The notes below the pieces were generated by a model. The model saw nothing but the letters and a program-made list of their open reading frames with translations. It was not told the origin of the DNA and made no database searches. From Clostridia bacterium (GTDB lineage Bacteria; Bacillota; Clostridia; Christensenellales; Borkfalkiaceae), in assembly GCA_017616695.1 (NCBI GenBank), contig JAFZXN010000077.1, forward strand, positions 1 to 38,998: DNA of 38,998 nucleotides, read 5' to 3'. Positions 31,684-38,998 of the stretch are shown one piece after another (position 1 is the stretch's first letter; the number at the start of each line of letters is the position of its first letter). Position numbers and translations under genes: made by a program.

Positions 31684-32949
31684 ATGTTTATCGATAAACA
31701 GAACATCACAATAAAATCGGGCAACGGCGGAGACGGGGCGACCAGCTTTATCCGTTATAAAGGCGTTGCGAACGGCGGGCCGGACGGCGGCGACGGCGGC
31801 AAAGGCGGCGACGTGTATTTCGTCGGCGACGCAAGAAAGACCAGCCTTATCGATTTCGAATTCAAAAGAAAATACGTTGCGGGCGACGGCGAAAAGGGCG
31901 GGCCCAAACGTTGCTACGGCAAAAACGGCGAAGATCTCGAAATAGCCGTGCCCCTCGGCACCATCGTCAAAGACAGGGAGACGGGTAACGTCATCTGCGA
32001 CGTTTTTTACGACGGAGAAAAACAGCTCGTTTTATCAGGCGGCGCGGGAGGAAAAGGCAACGTCAAATTCTGCACGTCGAGAAGGCACGCTCCGCATTTT
32101 TCGCAAAAAGGCGTTAAAACGGAAGCAAAGCGCGTTACTCTCGAACTTAAGACCATAGCCGACGTGGGGCTTTTAGGGTTCCCGAGCGTCGGAAAATCCA
32201 CGCTTTTATCGAAAATATCGGGAGCAAAGCCGAAGATAGCGGCGTATCATTTCACGACGTTATCGCCAAATCTCGGCGTCGTGACGCATTACGAAAAGAG
32301 CTTCGTTGTAGCCGATATCCCCGGGCTTATCGAGGGCGCCGCCGAAGGTGCGGGGCTCGGGCACAAGTTTTTAAGACACGTCGAAAGAACGAGACTGCTC
32401 GTCCATATAGTAGATATATCGGGCATCGAGGGGCGCGATCCTTACGACGACTATCTAAAGATCAACGAAGAACTTTTCAGATACGACGAGAGTTTAAAGG
32501 ACGTTCCGCAGATAATAGCGGCTAACAAAACGGATATCGAGGGCGCGGAAGAAAACCTTAAAGCCTTCCGTAAAAAGATAGGCAAAAAGTATAAAGTTTA
32601 TCCGATGTCGGCTATATCCGGCGAGGGCGTTTCCGAGCTTTTGGACGCGGTTTACGAAGAGCTTGAAAAGCTGCCCCCCTTAAAGCCGCTCGAATTTGAA
32701 AAATTCGAATACGAAACGCCCGACGAAGACCTTTTCGAGATAGAACGCGACGAAGACGGCGCTTTCGTCGTTATTGGCCCTCTCGTCGACTTACTGATAC
32801 GAAACGTCGTTCTCGACGACGCCGACAGCCTTGCGTATATGCAAAAAACTCTGAGATCGAAAGGGGTTTTCAAAGCGCTCAAAGGTCTCGGGGTAAAAGA
32901 CGGCGATACCGTGGTCATCGGCGAAGTTGAATTCGATTATATGGATTAA
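31684..32949 (+). CDS. obgE: GTPase ObgE/CgtA
   Basis: This essential GTPase acts in late assembly of the large ribosomal subunit and in stress control. The glycine-rich Obg domain covers residues 1-158 (GNGGDGATSFIRYKG and GGPDGGDGGKGGDV). The G domain has GFPSVGKST near residue 164, DIPGLIEGAAEGAGLG near residue 213 and NKTD near residue 281. The C-terminal OCT domain, typical of Bacillota, covers about 345-421. The total of 421 residues fits. An AAGGA ribosome site lies before the start. yhbY, another ribosome-assembly gene, follows. Confidence 0.97.
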   Translation: MFIDKQNITIKSGNGGDGATSFIRYKGVANGGPDGGDGGKGGDVYFVGDARKTSLIDFEFKRKYVAGDGEKGGPKRCYGKNGEDLEIAVPLGTIVKDRETGNVICDVFYDGEKQLVLSGGAGGKGNVKFCTSRRHAPHFSQKGVKTEAKRVTLELKTIADVGLLGFPSVGKSTLLSKISGAKPKIAAYHFTTLSPNLGVVTHYEKSFVVADIPGLIEGAAEGAGLGHKFLRHVERTRLLVHIVDISGIEGRDPYDDYLKINEELFRYDESLKDVPQIIAANKTDIEGAEENLKAFRKKIGKKYKVYPMSAISGEGVSELLDAVYEELEKLPPLKPLEFEKFEYETPDEDLFEIERDEDGAFVVIGPLVDLLIRNVVLDDADSLAYMQKTLRSKGVFKALKGLGVKDGDTVVIGEVEFDYMD

Positions 32950-33033
32950 CGGTCGGCAAAAAAACGAAACTATTACTTTTACTTTATTACCGCCGAGAAA
33001 CGGCGACCGAAACACAAGGTGGAGGAAAAATCA

Positions 33034-33327
33034 ATGTTGACGTCAAAACAAAGAACCAAATTAAGATCGATAGCAAGCACCACCGAGCCTATCGGGCAGA
33101 TAGGTAAGTCGGGGGTTACGGACAATCTCGCGGAAAGCGTGGATAAGGCTCTTACCGCAAGGGAACTTATTAAGCTTTCCGTGCTTAAAGGGGCGGACGA
33201 AACGCCCGAGTTTTATGCTGACGAACTTGCCGAGAGGACTGGCGCGGAAGTTGTGTGCGTTATCGGTAAAAAGCTCGTTCTTTATAGGAAAAGCGAAAAA
33301 GAACACGTCGAACATATCACGCTGTAA
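33034..33327 (+). CDS. yhbY: YhbY/CRM-domain RNA-binding protein
   Basis: The 97-residue CRM-domain protein associates with pre-50S ribosomal particles. It starts MLTSKQRTKLRSIASTTEPI followed by GQIGKSGVTDNLAESVDKAL, with the GxxG loop of CRM domains, and ends with CVIGKKLVLYRKSE. The strong ribosome site GGTGGAGG is placed for the ATG at 33034; an earlier in-frame start at 33019 overlaps it. It follows obgE by 84 bp, matching their shared role in ribosome assembly. Confidence 0.93.
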   Translation: MLTSKQRTKLRSIASTTEPIGQIGKSGVTDNLAESVDKALTARELIKLSVLKGADETPEFYADELAERTGAEVVCVIGKKLVLYRKSEKEHVEHITL

Positions 33328-33418
33328 TAAAGCCGCCGCCGCGAACGGGCGAAAGTCTTGATTTTTATCTTAACGCCGTTTATTTTAAACGGTATAAACA
33401 CTTACGGAGGAAATCGTT

Positions 33419-35866
33419 TTGAAACGATCGGGAACGAAAATTTTTATGATCGCGTTTATTTTGGCGGTCTTTGTTTTTGTTTCGTTATCGGTAACGAACG
33501 GTTTTTCCACTTGCGCCGCCGACGAGGCTATCGCGCGCGTTGAACTTGTCGGTCTCGAACCCGCCGAAGGGTACGCGTTCGTTCAGGTAGACGAATACGA
33601 CGTGTATTACGGCCGCGCTTCAAACAAAGGGCTTACTCCAGATACCGATCACGGTATACCTTTAAGCGGAGATAAAACGGCGGTGGCGTTTGAACTTTTT
33701 GACGGCGCGAACGTAACGTTCCGTTTTTACGGCAACGGCTCGGTCACGGACAGATCGTTTGACGTAAGGGATATGAGTAACTGTTGGGACGAGCTTATCG
33801 GCGAAGGCGGACAAACTACGAACGCAAACGCCTGGAAAGCTCTTACCGAAGACGCTCCACCCGTCGAAGGCTACGACGACGTTGAGTTTTCTTATACTAC
33901 CGTTAAAGAAGAAAAGCCCGTTACCGTTACGTTGCCCGCAGGCAAATACGCTTTTTACGTGGAGTCTTCGCTCGGAGCGGTTTATCTTACGGGAATAGAC
34001 TTTTTCAGCGACGATAAGACTATCCGCACCGTCGTCGGCTACGATTACGACGACGAGCAGAACGCTTTTTTGCGGACGGTCGAAACCGACGAGAACGCAA
34101 CGGTCGAAAGCGTTTCGGCTCAACTTCCCTTGACTTTGACGGGGGATTATTACGGTAACGAAATAACTCTGACGGTAGATTGGCAAGTTTACGAGGACGG
34201 CTCCGATATCGTGGCAACGGGGCAACTCGTCGTGCAAGGCGGTTACGCGCTTATAACGGACGCCATAGTAACGACGTTCATATTGCCCGAAACGGATATC
34301 ACCGTCTATCCGAACTTTGATGATAATTATCCCGTTTTCTGCGATCACGATCTTTCGGACCTTCCCGCGACGATCCCGGCCGTTTGCAAAAAAGGCGACG
34401 AGATACTCCCCGACGAGATCTTGCTTAACGCCGTCTGGAGTATTGATCCTTTCGATGAAAATGCCGTTTCAGTAACGCTCACGGCAGCCGACGGCTACGT
34501 TTTCGGAAACGGCGAGTCGGTCGCGACTTTCACGGTACAAATAAGCGTTATGCATAATTACGTTGTCGGTGAAAACTGCGAGTATTGTACGGTCTGCGGC
34601 GACGTAATTTATTACGAGCCTACCGAATACACGCTCAAAACGGTGTTTATCGGCAGTGAAGACGTGTTCGAGCGGCTTTTGGAATACGGCGTTACCGTGC
34701 AAGGCGACGTTACTTTCTACGGCGGCGAGACGGACGCTTATATGGGCGCAAAGCTCGGTGCAGGCGGGAAGCTTTCGTTTAAGCTAAACAAGACGTCGCT
34801 CGTGGTTTTGGGCGTGGGTTCTTTAAATAAATATACGTCGCTCGATCTTTATAAGGCGGGCGACCTCGAAGATAACGGCGCGACGCAAAAATATCTGCGG
34901 CGGATAACTTCTTTTGAAGATAAAAACCGCCAAACGATAACTTTAGCACTCGACGAAGGCGAATACGTCCTCGAAAATTCGGCTCTTAACGAAAATAGCT
35001 GTTTTTCGCTCAATTACGTCGTGGTCGACGACGGCTGTCAGGAAGCTTTCATTCCGACGGAAAGCCATTATTTCGCCCCGAGAAATCACGACGCCGACGG
35101 CTTTGTCGGTTGGACGGACGGAATAAGCGTTTACACTTACGGCGCGCCGATGCCCGTAGCGGAAAGCAACGAAAACGTGATAGTTTATCGCGCGGTCTAC
35201 GGTCAAGTCGAAGAAGGTTTCGGCATTGACGGCACGTTCGTAGGTTGGCTTATCGACGGCGAAGCTTATTATTCGACGTTTGCCCCGATTAACGGTCAGG
35301 TCTGGTCGGCTTTATACGCCGACATCAGCTGGCTCGACGGCGCGGCGCTTCGTATCGCGGGCGCTTCAGCTACCGCAAAAGACGATAATTCCGCGTTGAA
35401 ATTCAGGGCGTTTGTAAGCTTTTACGGCGGTCTGACCGAACTTACATACGCAAGCGGCGACGTTTTGCCGAGGCTCGTCGAATTGAGAGTTTTCGATCGC
35501 GCGGATATAGATATCACTTACAGATATTCTTATTCTGCCGCAAGTGACTCGGTAGTCTACGACGTATATCTTGAAAAGATCGCCTCGAAAGGACTTTTGG
35601 ACGAAATGCTCGCGCCAGAAATGAGTATCGGCGGAGCCGAATACGTCACGGGGTATTTTTATATGGCGAGATTTATCGCCGAAAAGGCCCTTGCCGACGT
35701 CGGCTACGAAGCTCTCGGCGCGTACGTATTCACCGTCGAAGAAGGCGTGTTCAGCCGCTTTACGAAAAAGGAAAGAACCGACCTTACTTTGTATATAACA
35801 GTCGCCGAGGCCGAAGAGGCAAAAAAAAGACAGGTCTTTCAAGATACTCGAATTATAAAATCGTAA
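33419..35866 (+). CDS. Large secreted protein of unknown function
   Basis: The 815-residue protein has a Sec signal peptide (basic start, hydrophobic FMIAFILAVFVFVSLSV, likely cleavage after Ala34). A TTG start has CGGAGG 8 nt upstream. The mature part is acidic and beta-rich, with Ig-like stretches. Near residue 378 is HNYVVGENCEYCTVCG, a Cys-rich knuckle seen in many clostridial surface proteins. About residues 560-640 carry two FVGW-type segments like Listeria-Bacteroides (InlB-type) repeats. No LPXTG signal, transmembrane anchor or catalytic motif is seen. It is probably exported and either released or loosely bound to the wall. The transcript ends at a good terminator. Confidence 0.8.
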   Translation: MKRSGTKIFMIAFILAVFVFVSLSVTNGFSTCAADEAIARVELVGLEPAEGYAFVQVDEYDVYYGRASNKGLTPDTDHGIPLSGDKTAVAFELFDGANVTFRFYGNGSVTDRSFDVRDMSNCWDELIGEGGQTTNANAWKALTEDAPPVEGYDDVEFSYTTVKEEKPVTVTLPAGKYAFYVESSLGAVYLTGIDFFSDDKTIRTVVGYDYDDEQNAFLRTVETDENATVESVSAQLPLTLTGDYYGNEITLTVDWQVYEDGSDIVATGQLVVQGGYALITDAIVTTFILPETDITVYPNFDDNYPVFCDHDLSDLPATIPAVCKKGDEILPDEILLNAVWSIDPFDENAVSVTLTAADGYVFGNGESVATFTVQISVMHNYVVGENCEYCTVCGDVIYYEPTEYTLKTVFIGSEDVFERLLEYGVTVQGDVTFYGGETDAYMGAKLGAGGKLSFKLNKTSLVVLGVGSLNKYTSLDLYKAGDLEDNGATQKYLRRITSFEDKNRQTITLALDEGEYVLENSALNENSCFSLNYVVVDDGCQEAFIPTESHYFAPRNHDADGFVGWTDGISVYTYGAPMPVAESNENVIVYRAVYGQVEEGFGIDGTFVGWLIDGEAYYSTFAPINGQVWSALYADISWLDGAALRIAGASATAKDDNSALKFRAFVSFYGGLTELTYASGDVLPRLVELRVFDRADIDITYRYSYSAASDSVVYDVYLEKIASKGLLDEMLAPEMSIGGAEYVTGYFYMARFIAEKALADVGYEALGAYVFTVEEGVFSRFTKKERTDLTLYITVAEAEEAKKRQVFQDTRIIKS

Positions 35867-35872
35867 ATAACA

Positions 35873-35917
35873 AAAAACGACGGTAATCGACCTATACGGG
35901 CACTTATCGTCGTTTTT
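35873..35917 (+). terminator. Terminator of the secreted-protein gene
   Basis: AAAAACGACG at 35873-35882 pairs with CGTCGTTTTT at 35908-35917. The loop contains GTAATCGACCTATA at 35883-35896, a variant of the recurrent 3'-end motif. Confidence 0.85.
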
Positions 35918-35937
35918 ATCCGGCTGTTTCGTCGTTA

Positions 35938-36030
35938 TTATCCCTTTTGTTTGGACGCGGACAGGAGCGCGTAGAGAACGAAAGATACGTTCGCGCCGAT
36001 GACTATCCCTATGATTATTCCCAAAAACAT
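35938..36030 (-). CDS. 30-residue single-span membrane peptide
   Basis: A short frame encodes MFLGIIIGIVIGANVSFVLY followed by ALLSASKQKG. It is one membrane helix with small-residue (G-x3-G) spacing and a positively charged tail that should stay inside the cell. GAGAG lies 8-12 nt upstream of the ATG. The pattern resembles DUF3789-like small proteins, but the length is too short for a firm family call. Possible jobs are modulating a membrane partner or a toxin-like peptide; neither is supported by context. Confidence 0.55.
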   Translation of the reverse strand: MFLGIIIGIVIGANVSFVLYALLSASKQKG

Positions 36031-36106
36031 TTTTCCACTCTCTTTTTATTATATGCGGATATTATTGCCCGTGAAAAAGATTTTTAAACTTATTATTCAA
36101 AAAAGC

Positions 36107-36135
36107 TTGACATTTTAAATATTTCGCGCTACCAT
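36107..36135 (+). promoter_or_regulatory. Promoter of the THF riboswitch-folT transcript
   Basis: TTGACA at 36107-36112, a 17-bp spacer, and TACCAT at 36130-36135. Transcription would begin near 36142, just before the riboswitch. Confidence 0.7.
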
Positions 36136-36145
36136 AATATGCAAT

Positions 36146-36301
36146 AAAGCAAAGTAGAGATACGTGCGTCGAGGATCGTGAGACGGGATGTTGGGATCGA
36201 TCCGAACGCCGCTATAATTTAAGCGGCTACGTATGTGTTTCGCATCCGATGCGGCTGCAATAATCGATTTCAGTCTACTCTTGCTTTGCGAGAGTTTTTT
36301 T
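36146..36301 (+). ncRNA. Tetrahydrofolate (THF) riboswitch with terminator platform
   Basis: All core parts of the THF aptamer can be placed. The joining segment is AGTAGA at 36153-36158. P2 is ATACGT (36160-36165) with ACGTAT (36229-36234), followed by the GCG segment. P3 is GGATCG (36173-36178) with CGATCC (36198-36203). The loop GGGATG (36185-36190) can form the pseudoknot with GCATCC (36242-36247). P4 is GCCGCT (36208-36213) with AGCGGC (36222-36227). A terminator, ACTCTTGC/GCGAGAGT plus T7, lies at 36277-36301. AAAGCAAAGTAGA (36146-36158) can instead pair with TCTACTCTTGCTTT (36274-36287), an antiterminator that uses up the aptamer's AGTAGA. This predicts an off switch. Confidence 0.88.
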
Positions 36302-36320
36302 ATTGTCAAGAGGTGATTTT

Positions 36321-36899
36321 ATGCTTAAAAGTTTACTCATGAGCAATTATCTTTGGAAGAAGCGCCCCGCGTACGTTATCGCGACGATGGCTATGCTTAT
36401 GGCGCTATCGGTCGTTGTCAACGCCGTAGAGGCTTTCAAGTTTGCCGACCTGCAGTTTTCGCTCACCATTGCGATAATGGCTTTCATCGGATTGGCGGCG
36501 GGACCTGTGTCTGGCTTTCTGATCGGCTTTTTCGGCGATTTGTTGGGTTTTTTCATCAATTCCGGCGGATACGCGTATTATCCGTGGGTGGGAATATCCA
36601 CGGGGCTTTTCGCGCTCGTTGCGGGGCTCGTGTCGATGAAAAAATCGGAAAAGGTCTACGTTTCGTATATAAAGATCGCTATCTTTGCGGTCGTAACGTT
36701 CGTTATTTGCACGCTGTTTATAAACACGCTGTTTTATTATCTCGCGTTTTATAAAGGCACTCTCAACTTTTTCGATTATATGATAATGCGCGTTTTCGGT
36801 AAATTGCAATTTGTAAACAGCCTCGTGAACTACGCGCTCGTATTTATCGGCTACACCGTTTTAAGAAACGTAAAGCCGCTCGCATTTTTGTTCGAATAG
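36321..36899 (+). CDS. folT: Folate ECF transporter S component
   Basis: The 192-residue protein has about five or six membrane helices in the ECF S-component layout: LMALSVVVNAVEAFKFADLQ, then a helix with GLAAGPVSGFLIGFFGDLLGFF, then YPWVGISTGLFALVAGLVS. This is like FolT-type folate binders. The THF riboswitch directly upstream supports folate over other vitamins. It would work with shared ECF energising subunits encoded elsewhere. The start at 36321 has AGAGGTG upstream; an in-frame ATG at 36303 lies in the terminator tail. It is convergent with the flippase gene, 5 bp apart. Confidence 0.85.
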   Translation: MLKSLLMSNYLWKKRPAYVIATMAMLMALSVVVNAVEAFKFADLQFSLTIAIMAFIGLAAGPVSGFLIGFFGDLLGFFINSGGYAYYPWVGISTGLFALVAGLVSMKKSEKVYVSYIKIAIFAVVTFVICTLFINTLFYYLAFYKGTLNFFDYMIMRVFGKLQFVNSLVNYALVFIGYTVLRNVKPLAFLFE

Positions 36900-36904
36900 T
36901 CCGT

Positions 36905-38434
36905 TTATCGACTTATAGGCCGACTTTTTCCTTTCTTTTTGGATAATATTTCAAGCTTTATCGCGTTGATATCGACGACTCCGAAGACCGATAGCATCAC
37001 GAGATCGAAAGCCGTCGCCGCCGCGCCGACGATAAGAATGGTCACTATATCGGAAACTTCTTTGATAACTCCTTTTAAAAGTATTCCGAACAAGCTTGCC
37101 GCCGCCATAGAAACGAGGCATAAAAGCACGGGCTTCAAATAGCCGAGTTTAGAAGTAAGCGTTTTCTTTAGAGCCGATAAATTTAAGGTCATCGTTACGG
37201 CAAAACTTACGAGATTTGCGGCTATAAGCGAATATATCCCGATGAATTTCGGCGTCAGCCATACTATCGCAAGCATCGCCGCCGCGCCTACGACGTAGTT
37301 GATAAAGGTCAGTTTTTCCTTTCCCATAGAGTTCAAAAGACTGGTCGTTATCATCGAAACGCTCATCGGGAGCATTATAATTGCCGAGATAGACAGATAT
37401 GCGCCCGCGTCGGCGCTGTCGTAAATAAAAGAGCCTATTTCTTTCCCGCAGGAAACGAACACGGGTATTATGAGCGCCGAAACGAGCGTACAGATATCGA
37501 GTGAGTTTCCTACGGTTTTTTTGAGCTTATTTACGTCTTTTTCGTAGAAACTTTGCGATATTTCCGGCACGAGCACGAGCGCGAACGAGCCTATCACGGT
37601 GGACGGAATGAACAGCATCGGAAAAGCCATTCCCGAAAGCTTGCCGTATTCCGCGAGCGCGGCGGAAGTTTCCATGCCGCTATCGACGAGTTGCTTTGGT
37701 ACTATAATCGCTATCAGCATACCGACGAGCGCCGTCAAAGTTCTCGTTGCCGTTATCGGCGAAGAGGAAACTATGAGCGGCTTTAACATAGGTATAGGAT
37801 TTTTAAGCATTCCGTTTTCCGAGATGAACACCGCGCTCGACACCGCAAACGATACTATATAGCTGACGAAGACCGCGACTCCCGCGCGCTTTGCGCCCGT
37901 AAATCCGTCGACTGATCCCGAAACGATGATTATCCCGACCACCGCCATAACGACTTCTTCGCCAAGCTCGATGAGCGAATATTTAAGATATTGCCTGTTT
38001 CCCCAGAAATAACCGCGTATTACGGCGTAAACGCTCGTTATGGTTATTCCGGGTAGGATAGTCAAAAATATATCGTAGCACCGTTTATCGGTAAATACAA
38101 AGGCCAATTTGTCTTTGAAAACGTACATTGCGACAGTCATCGGCAGGCTTATCGCAACGCAAGTTATTATGCCCGCGGAGACGACTTCCTTTTCTCCGAG
38201 CGGGTTTTTTCTTGCCCGCTCTTTTAAGATGAGCCGCGATACGGTGACGGGTATGCCGCTTGCGGTGACGGTTATGATAACGCCGGCGACCGAAAGCGCT
38301 ATCTGATAAAGCGCAAGCCCTTCCGCGCCGATCGATCTTGACAGATAGACTCTGTATAAAAACCCGATAAATCTTTCGATGACGCCGAGAACGGTCACGA
38401 GTGCGACGGCGCTTACCAATTTTTTTGTGTTCAT
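36905..38434 (-). CDS. SpoVB/MurJ-like lipid flippase
   Basis: The 509-residue protein has about 14 membrane helices and belongs to the MOP exporter superfamily, polysaccharide-synthase/SpoVB branch. ERFIGFLYRVYLSRSIGAEG then LALYQIALSV near the N-terminus is the SpoVB signature, and RGYFWGNRQYLKYSLIELGEE near residue 140 also fits. Members move lipid-linked cell-wall precursors across the membrane, some during sporulation. Whether this copy serves growth or spores cannot be decided here. It is divergent from the LysM-like gene with only 39 bp between start codons. Confidence 0.88.
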   Translation of the reverse strand: MNTKKLVSAVALVTVLGVIERFIGFLYRVYLSRSIGAEGLALYQIALSVAGVIITVTASGIPVTVSRLILKERARKNPLGEKEVVSAGIITCVAISLPMTVAMYVFKDKLAFVFTDKRCYDIFLTILPGITITSVYAVIRGYFWGNRQYLKYSLIELGEEVVMAVVGIIIVSGSVDGFTGAKRAGVAVFVSYIVSFAVSSAVFISENGMLKNPIPMLKPLIVSSSPITATRTLTALVGMLIAIIVPKQLVDSGMETSAALAEYGKLSGMAFPMLFIPSTVIGSFALVLVPEISQSFYEKDVNKLKKTVGNSLDICTLVSALIIPVFVSCGKEIGSFIYDSADAGAYLSISAIIMLPMSVSMITTSLLNSMGKEKLTFINYVVGAAAMLAIVWLTPKFIGIYSLIAANLVSFAVTMTLNLSALKKTLTSKLGYLKPVLLCLVSMAAASLFGILLKGVIKEVSDIVTILIVGAAATAFDLVMLSVFGVVDINAIKLEILSKKKGKSRPISR

Positions 38435-38473
38435 AGACGCATAATTATCGTTACGATTAAATATATTCCTACT

Positions 38474-38722
38474 ATGAACGACTTATTATTGTTTGCCGAG
38501 GGTATAAACGAATTTTTGTATTGCGTGGAGGACGGCGAAAAACTCGTCGACGTAGCTTGCAAGTTTTCCGTGCCGTTAAAAAAACTTGCCGAAGATAATT
38601 ATTTGACGGAAGAAATTATCCCCGGACAGATAATTTCCGTTTCCCGCGGACACGCCGTTATGATAACGCCGGAAGAGGCCGCAAATTCAGAGGGTTTTTA
38701 TCCTTTTATGATCGCGGAATAA
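38474..38722 (+). CDS. Small LysM-like protein
   Basis: The 82-residue protein holds one LysM-like module: YCVEDGEKLVDVACKFSVPL followed by KKLAEDN and IIPGQIISVSRG. This is the usual beta-alpha-alpha-beta pattern of peptidoglycan- or spore-coat-associated domains. No signal peptide is present, so it may be cytosolic or assembled into spores, or the call may be loose. No ribosome site is seen. TATATT at 38462-38467 lies 6 nt before the ATG, which suggests a leaderless start. It faces away from the flippase gene. Confidence 0.7.
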   Translation: MNDLLLFAEGINEFLYCVEDGEKLVDVACKFSVPLKKLAEDNYLTEEIIPGQIISVSRGHAVMITPEEAANSEGFYPFMIAE

Positions 38723-38805
38723 TAAAAACCCGATCAACCTATGCGCTTTTGCCGTTCGACGGTCGACTATAACGTATGCGCATATCTATATATATAATAA
38801 TGTCG

Positions 38806-38856
38806 AAAGCGATATACGACGGCTCAAAAAGACGGGTATATCGCTTTTTTTTTGAG
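38806..38856 (+). terminator. Terminator downstream of the LysM-like gene
   Basis: AAAGCGATATA at 38806-38816 pairs with TATATCGCTTT at 38837-38847, and the T-run continues. Confidence 0.88.
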
Positions 38857-38882
38857 TTTTTTCGGAAATTTTCAAAAAAGTA

Positions 38883-38911
38883 TTGACAAAATTTAATTCG
38901 ATATGTATAAT
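38883..38911 (+). promoter_or_regulatory. Consensus promoter reading out of the window
   Basis: TTGACA at 38883-38888, a 17-bp spacer, and TATAAT at 38906-38911. The following 87 nt are very AT-rich, contain TTCGATAT-like repeats and have no start codon with a ribosome site, so the gene lies beyond the edge. Confidence 0.88.
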
Positions 38912-38998
38912 AATAAATAGATATTTTTTCTATTATAAAAGTCGAATATGATTTTTAAATAAAATTCGATATAAATAATATCAAAATATATAATTTAA

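Noticed and set aside
36142-36301. T-box leader
   Set aside because: The T-box sequence TGGNACCGCG and a specifier stem are missing; the THF parts are all present.
36115-36309. Minus-strand frame across the folT leader
   Set aside because: The region folds completely as a THF riboswitch on the plus strand.

Overview
The window looks like a chromosomal segment of a Gram-positive bacterium of the class Clostridia (Bacillota), probably an uncultured gut-type lineage. The grounds are the gene orders ruvX then a DUF1292 protein, pgk-tpiA-gpmI, secG-rnr-smpB-ssrA and obgE-yhbY, an ECF-type folate S component behind a THF riboswitch, a SpoVB-like flippase, and near-consensus TTGACA-N17-TATAAT promoters with AGGAGG-type ribosome sites. 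No phylogenetic marker was compared with a database, so the placement is an inference. Nearly everything is housekeeping. The exceptions are a tandem repeat array at 1.5-2.1 kb and a 3-kb accessory cassette just downstream of the tmRNA gene.

Layout. 0.3-1.5 kb: metK. 1.5-2.1 kb: five 105-bp tandem units, each able to fold into two hairpins, with compensatory changes between units. 2.1-4.8 kb: a small membrane-anchored protein on the minus strand, ruvX, a Cys/His-tailed DUF1292 protein, a purine-type phosphoribosyltransferase and a CvpA-like membrane protein. 4.9-7.1 kb: minD-minE without minC, then a Na/Pi cotransporter. 7.1-14.5 kb: pgk, tpiA, gpmI, secG, rnr, smpB and ssrA (tmRNA). 14.5-17.75 kb: a MerR regulator, alpha/beta hydrolase, flavin reductase and cyclophilin-like lipoprotein, bracketed by roughly 98-bp direct repeats that start at the 3' end of ssrA. 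18-24.4 kb: an M13 peptidase, a TIGR04076 protein, a NahK-like sugar kinase, an HD-GYP phosphodiesterase and a PH-domain protein. 24.5-29.3 kb: an ABC-F ATPase, a PucR/CdaR-type regulator, an S41 protease and two small unknown proteins. 29.3-33.3 kb: a cysteine-desulfurase-like enzyme divergent from a DUF3343 protein, then nth, obgE and yhbY. 33.4-39 kb: a large secreted protein, a 30-residue membrane peptide, the THF riboswitch with folT, a SpoVB/MurJ-like flippase and a LysM-like protein. A strong promoter reads out of the right edge.

How the genes work together. pgk, tpiA and gpmI form a lower-glycolysis run. secG, rnr, smpB and ssrA couple protein export with RNA turnover and ribosome rescue. 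obgE and yhbY both act on ribosome assembly. The cassette is one operon whose promoter has the 19-bp spacer expected of MerR control. Several genes without a Shine-Dalgarno site (ruvX, rnr, smpB, the PH-domain gene, perhaps minD and the LysM gene) have a -10 box only 6-8 nt before the start codon, which predicts leaderless mRNAs. A small hairpin motif (ATAA-loop-TTAT, often with loop TCGAC) recurs just after stop codons on the plus strand.

The best candidates for something undescribed are the 105-bp structured array, the integrase-free cassette next to ssrA, the frequent leaderless starts and the recurrent 3'-end hairpin. All functional readings come from sequence inspection alone.
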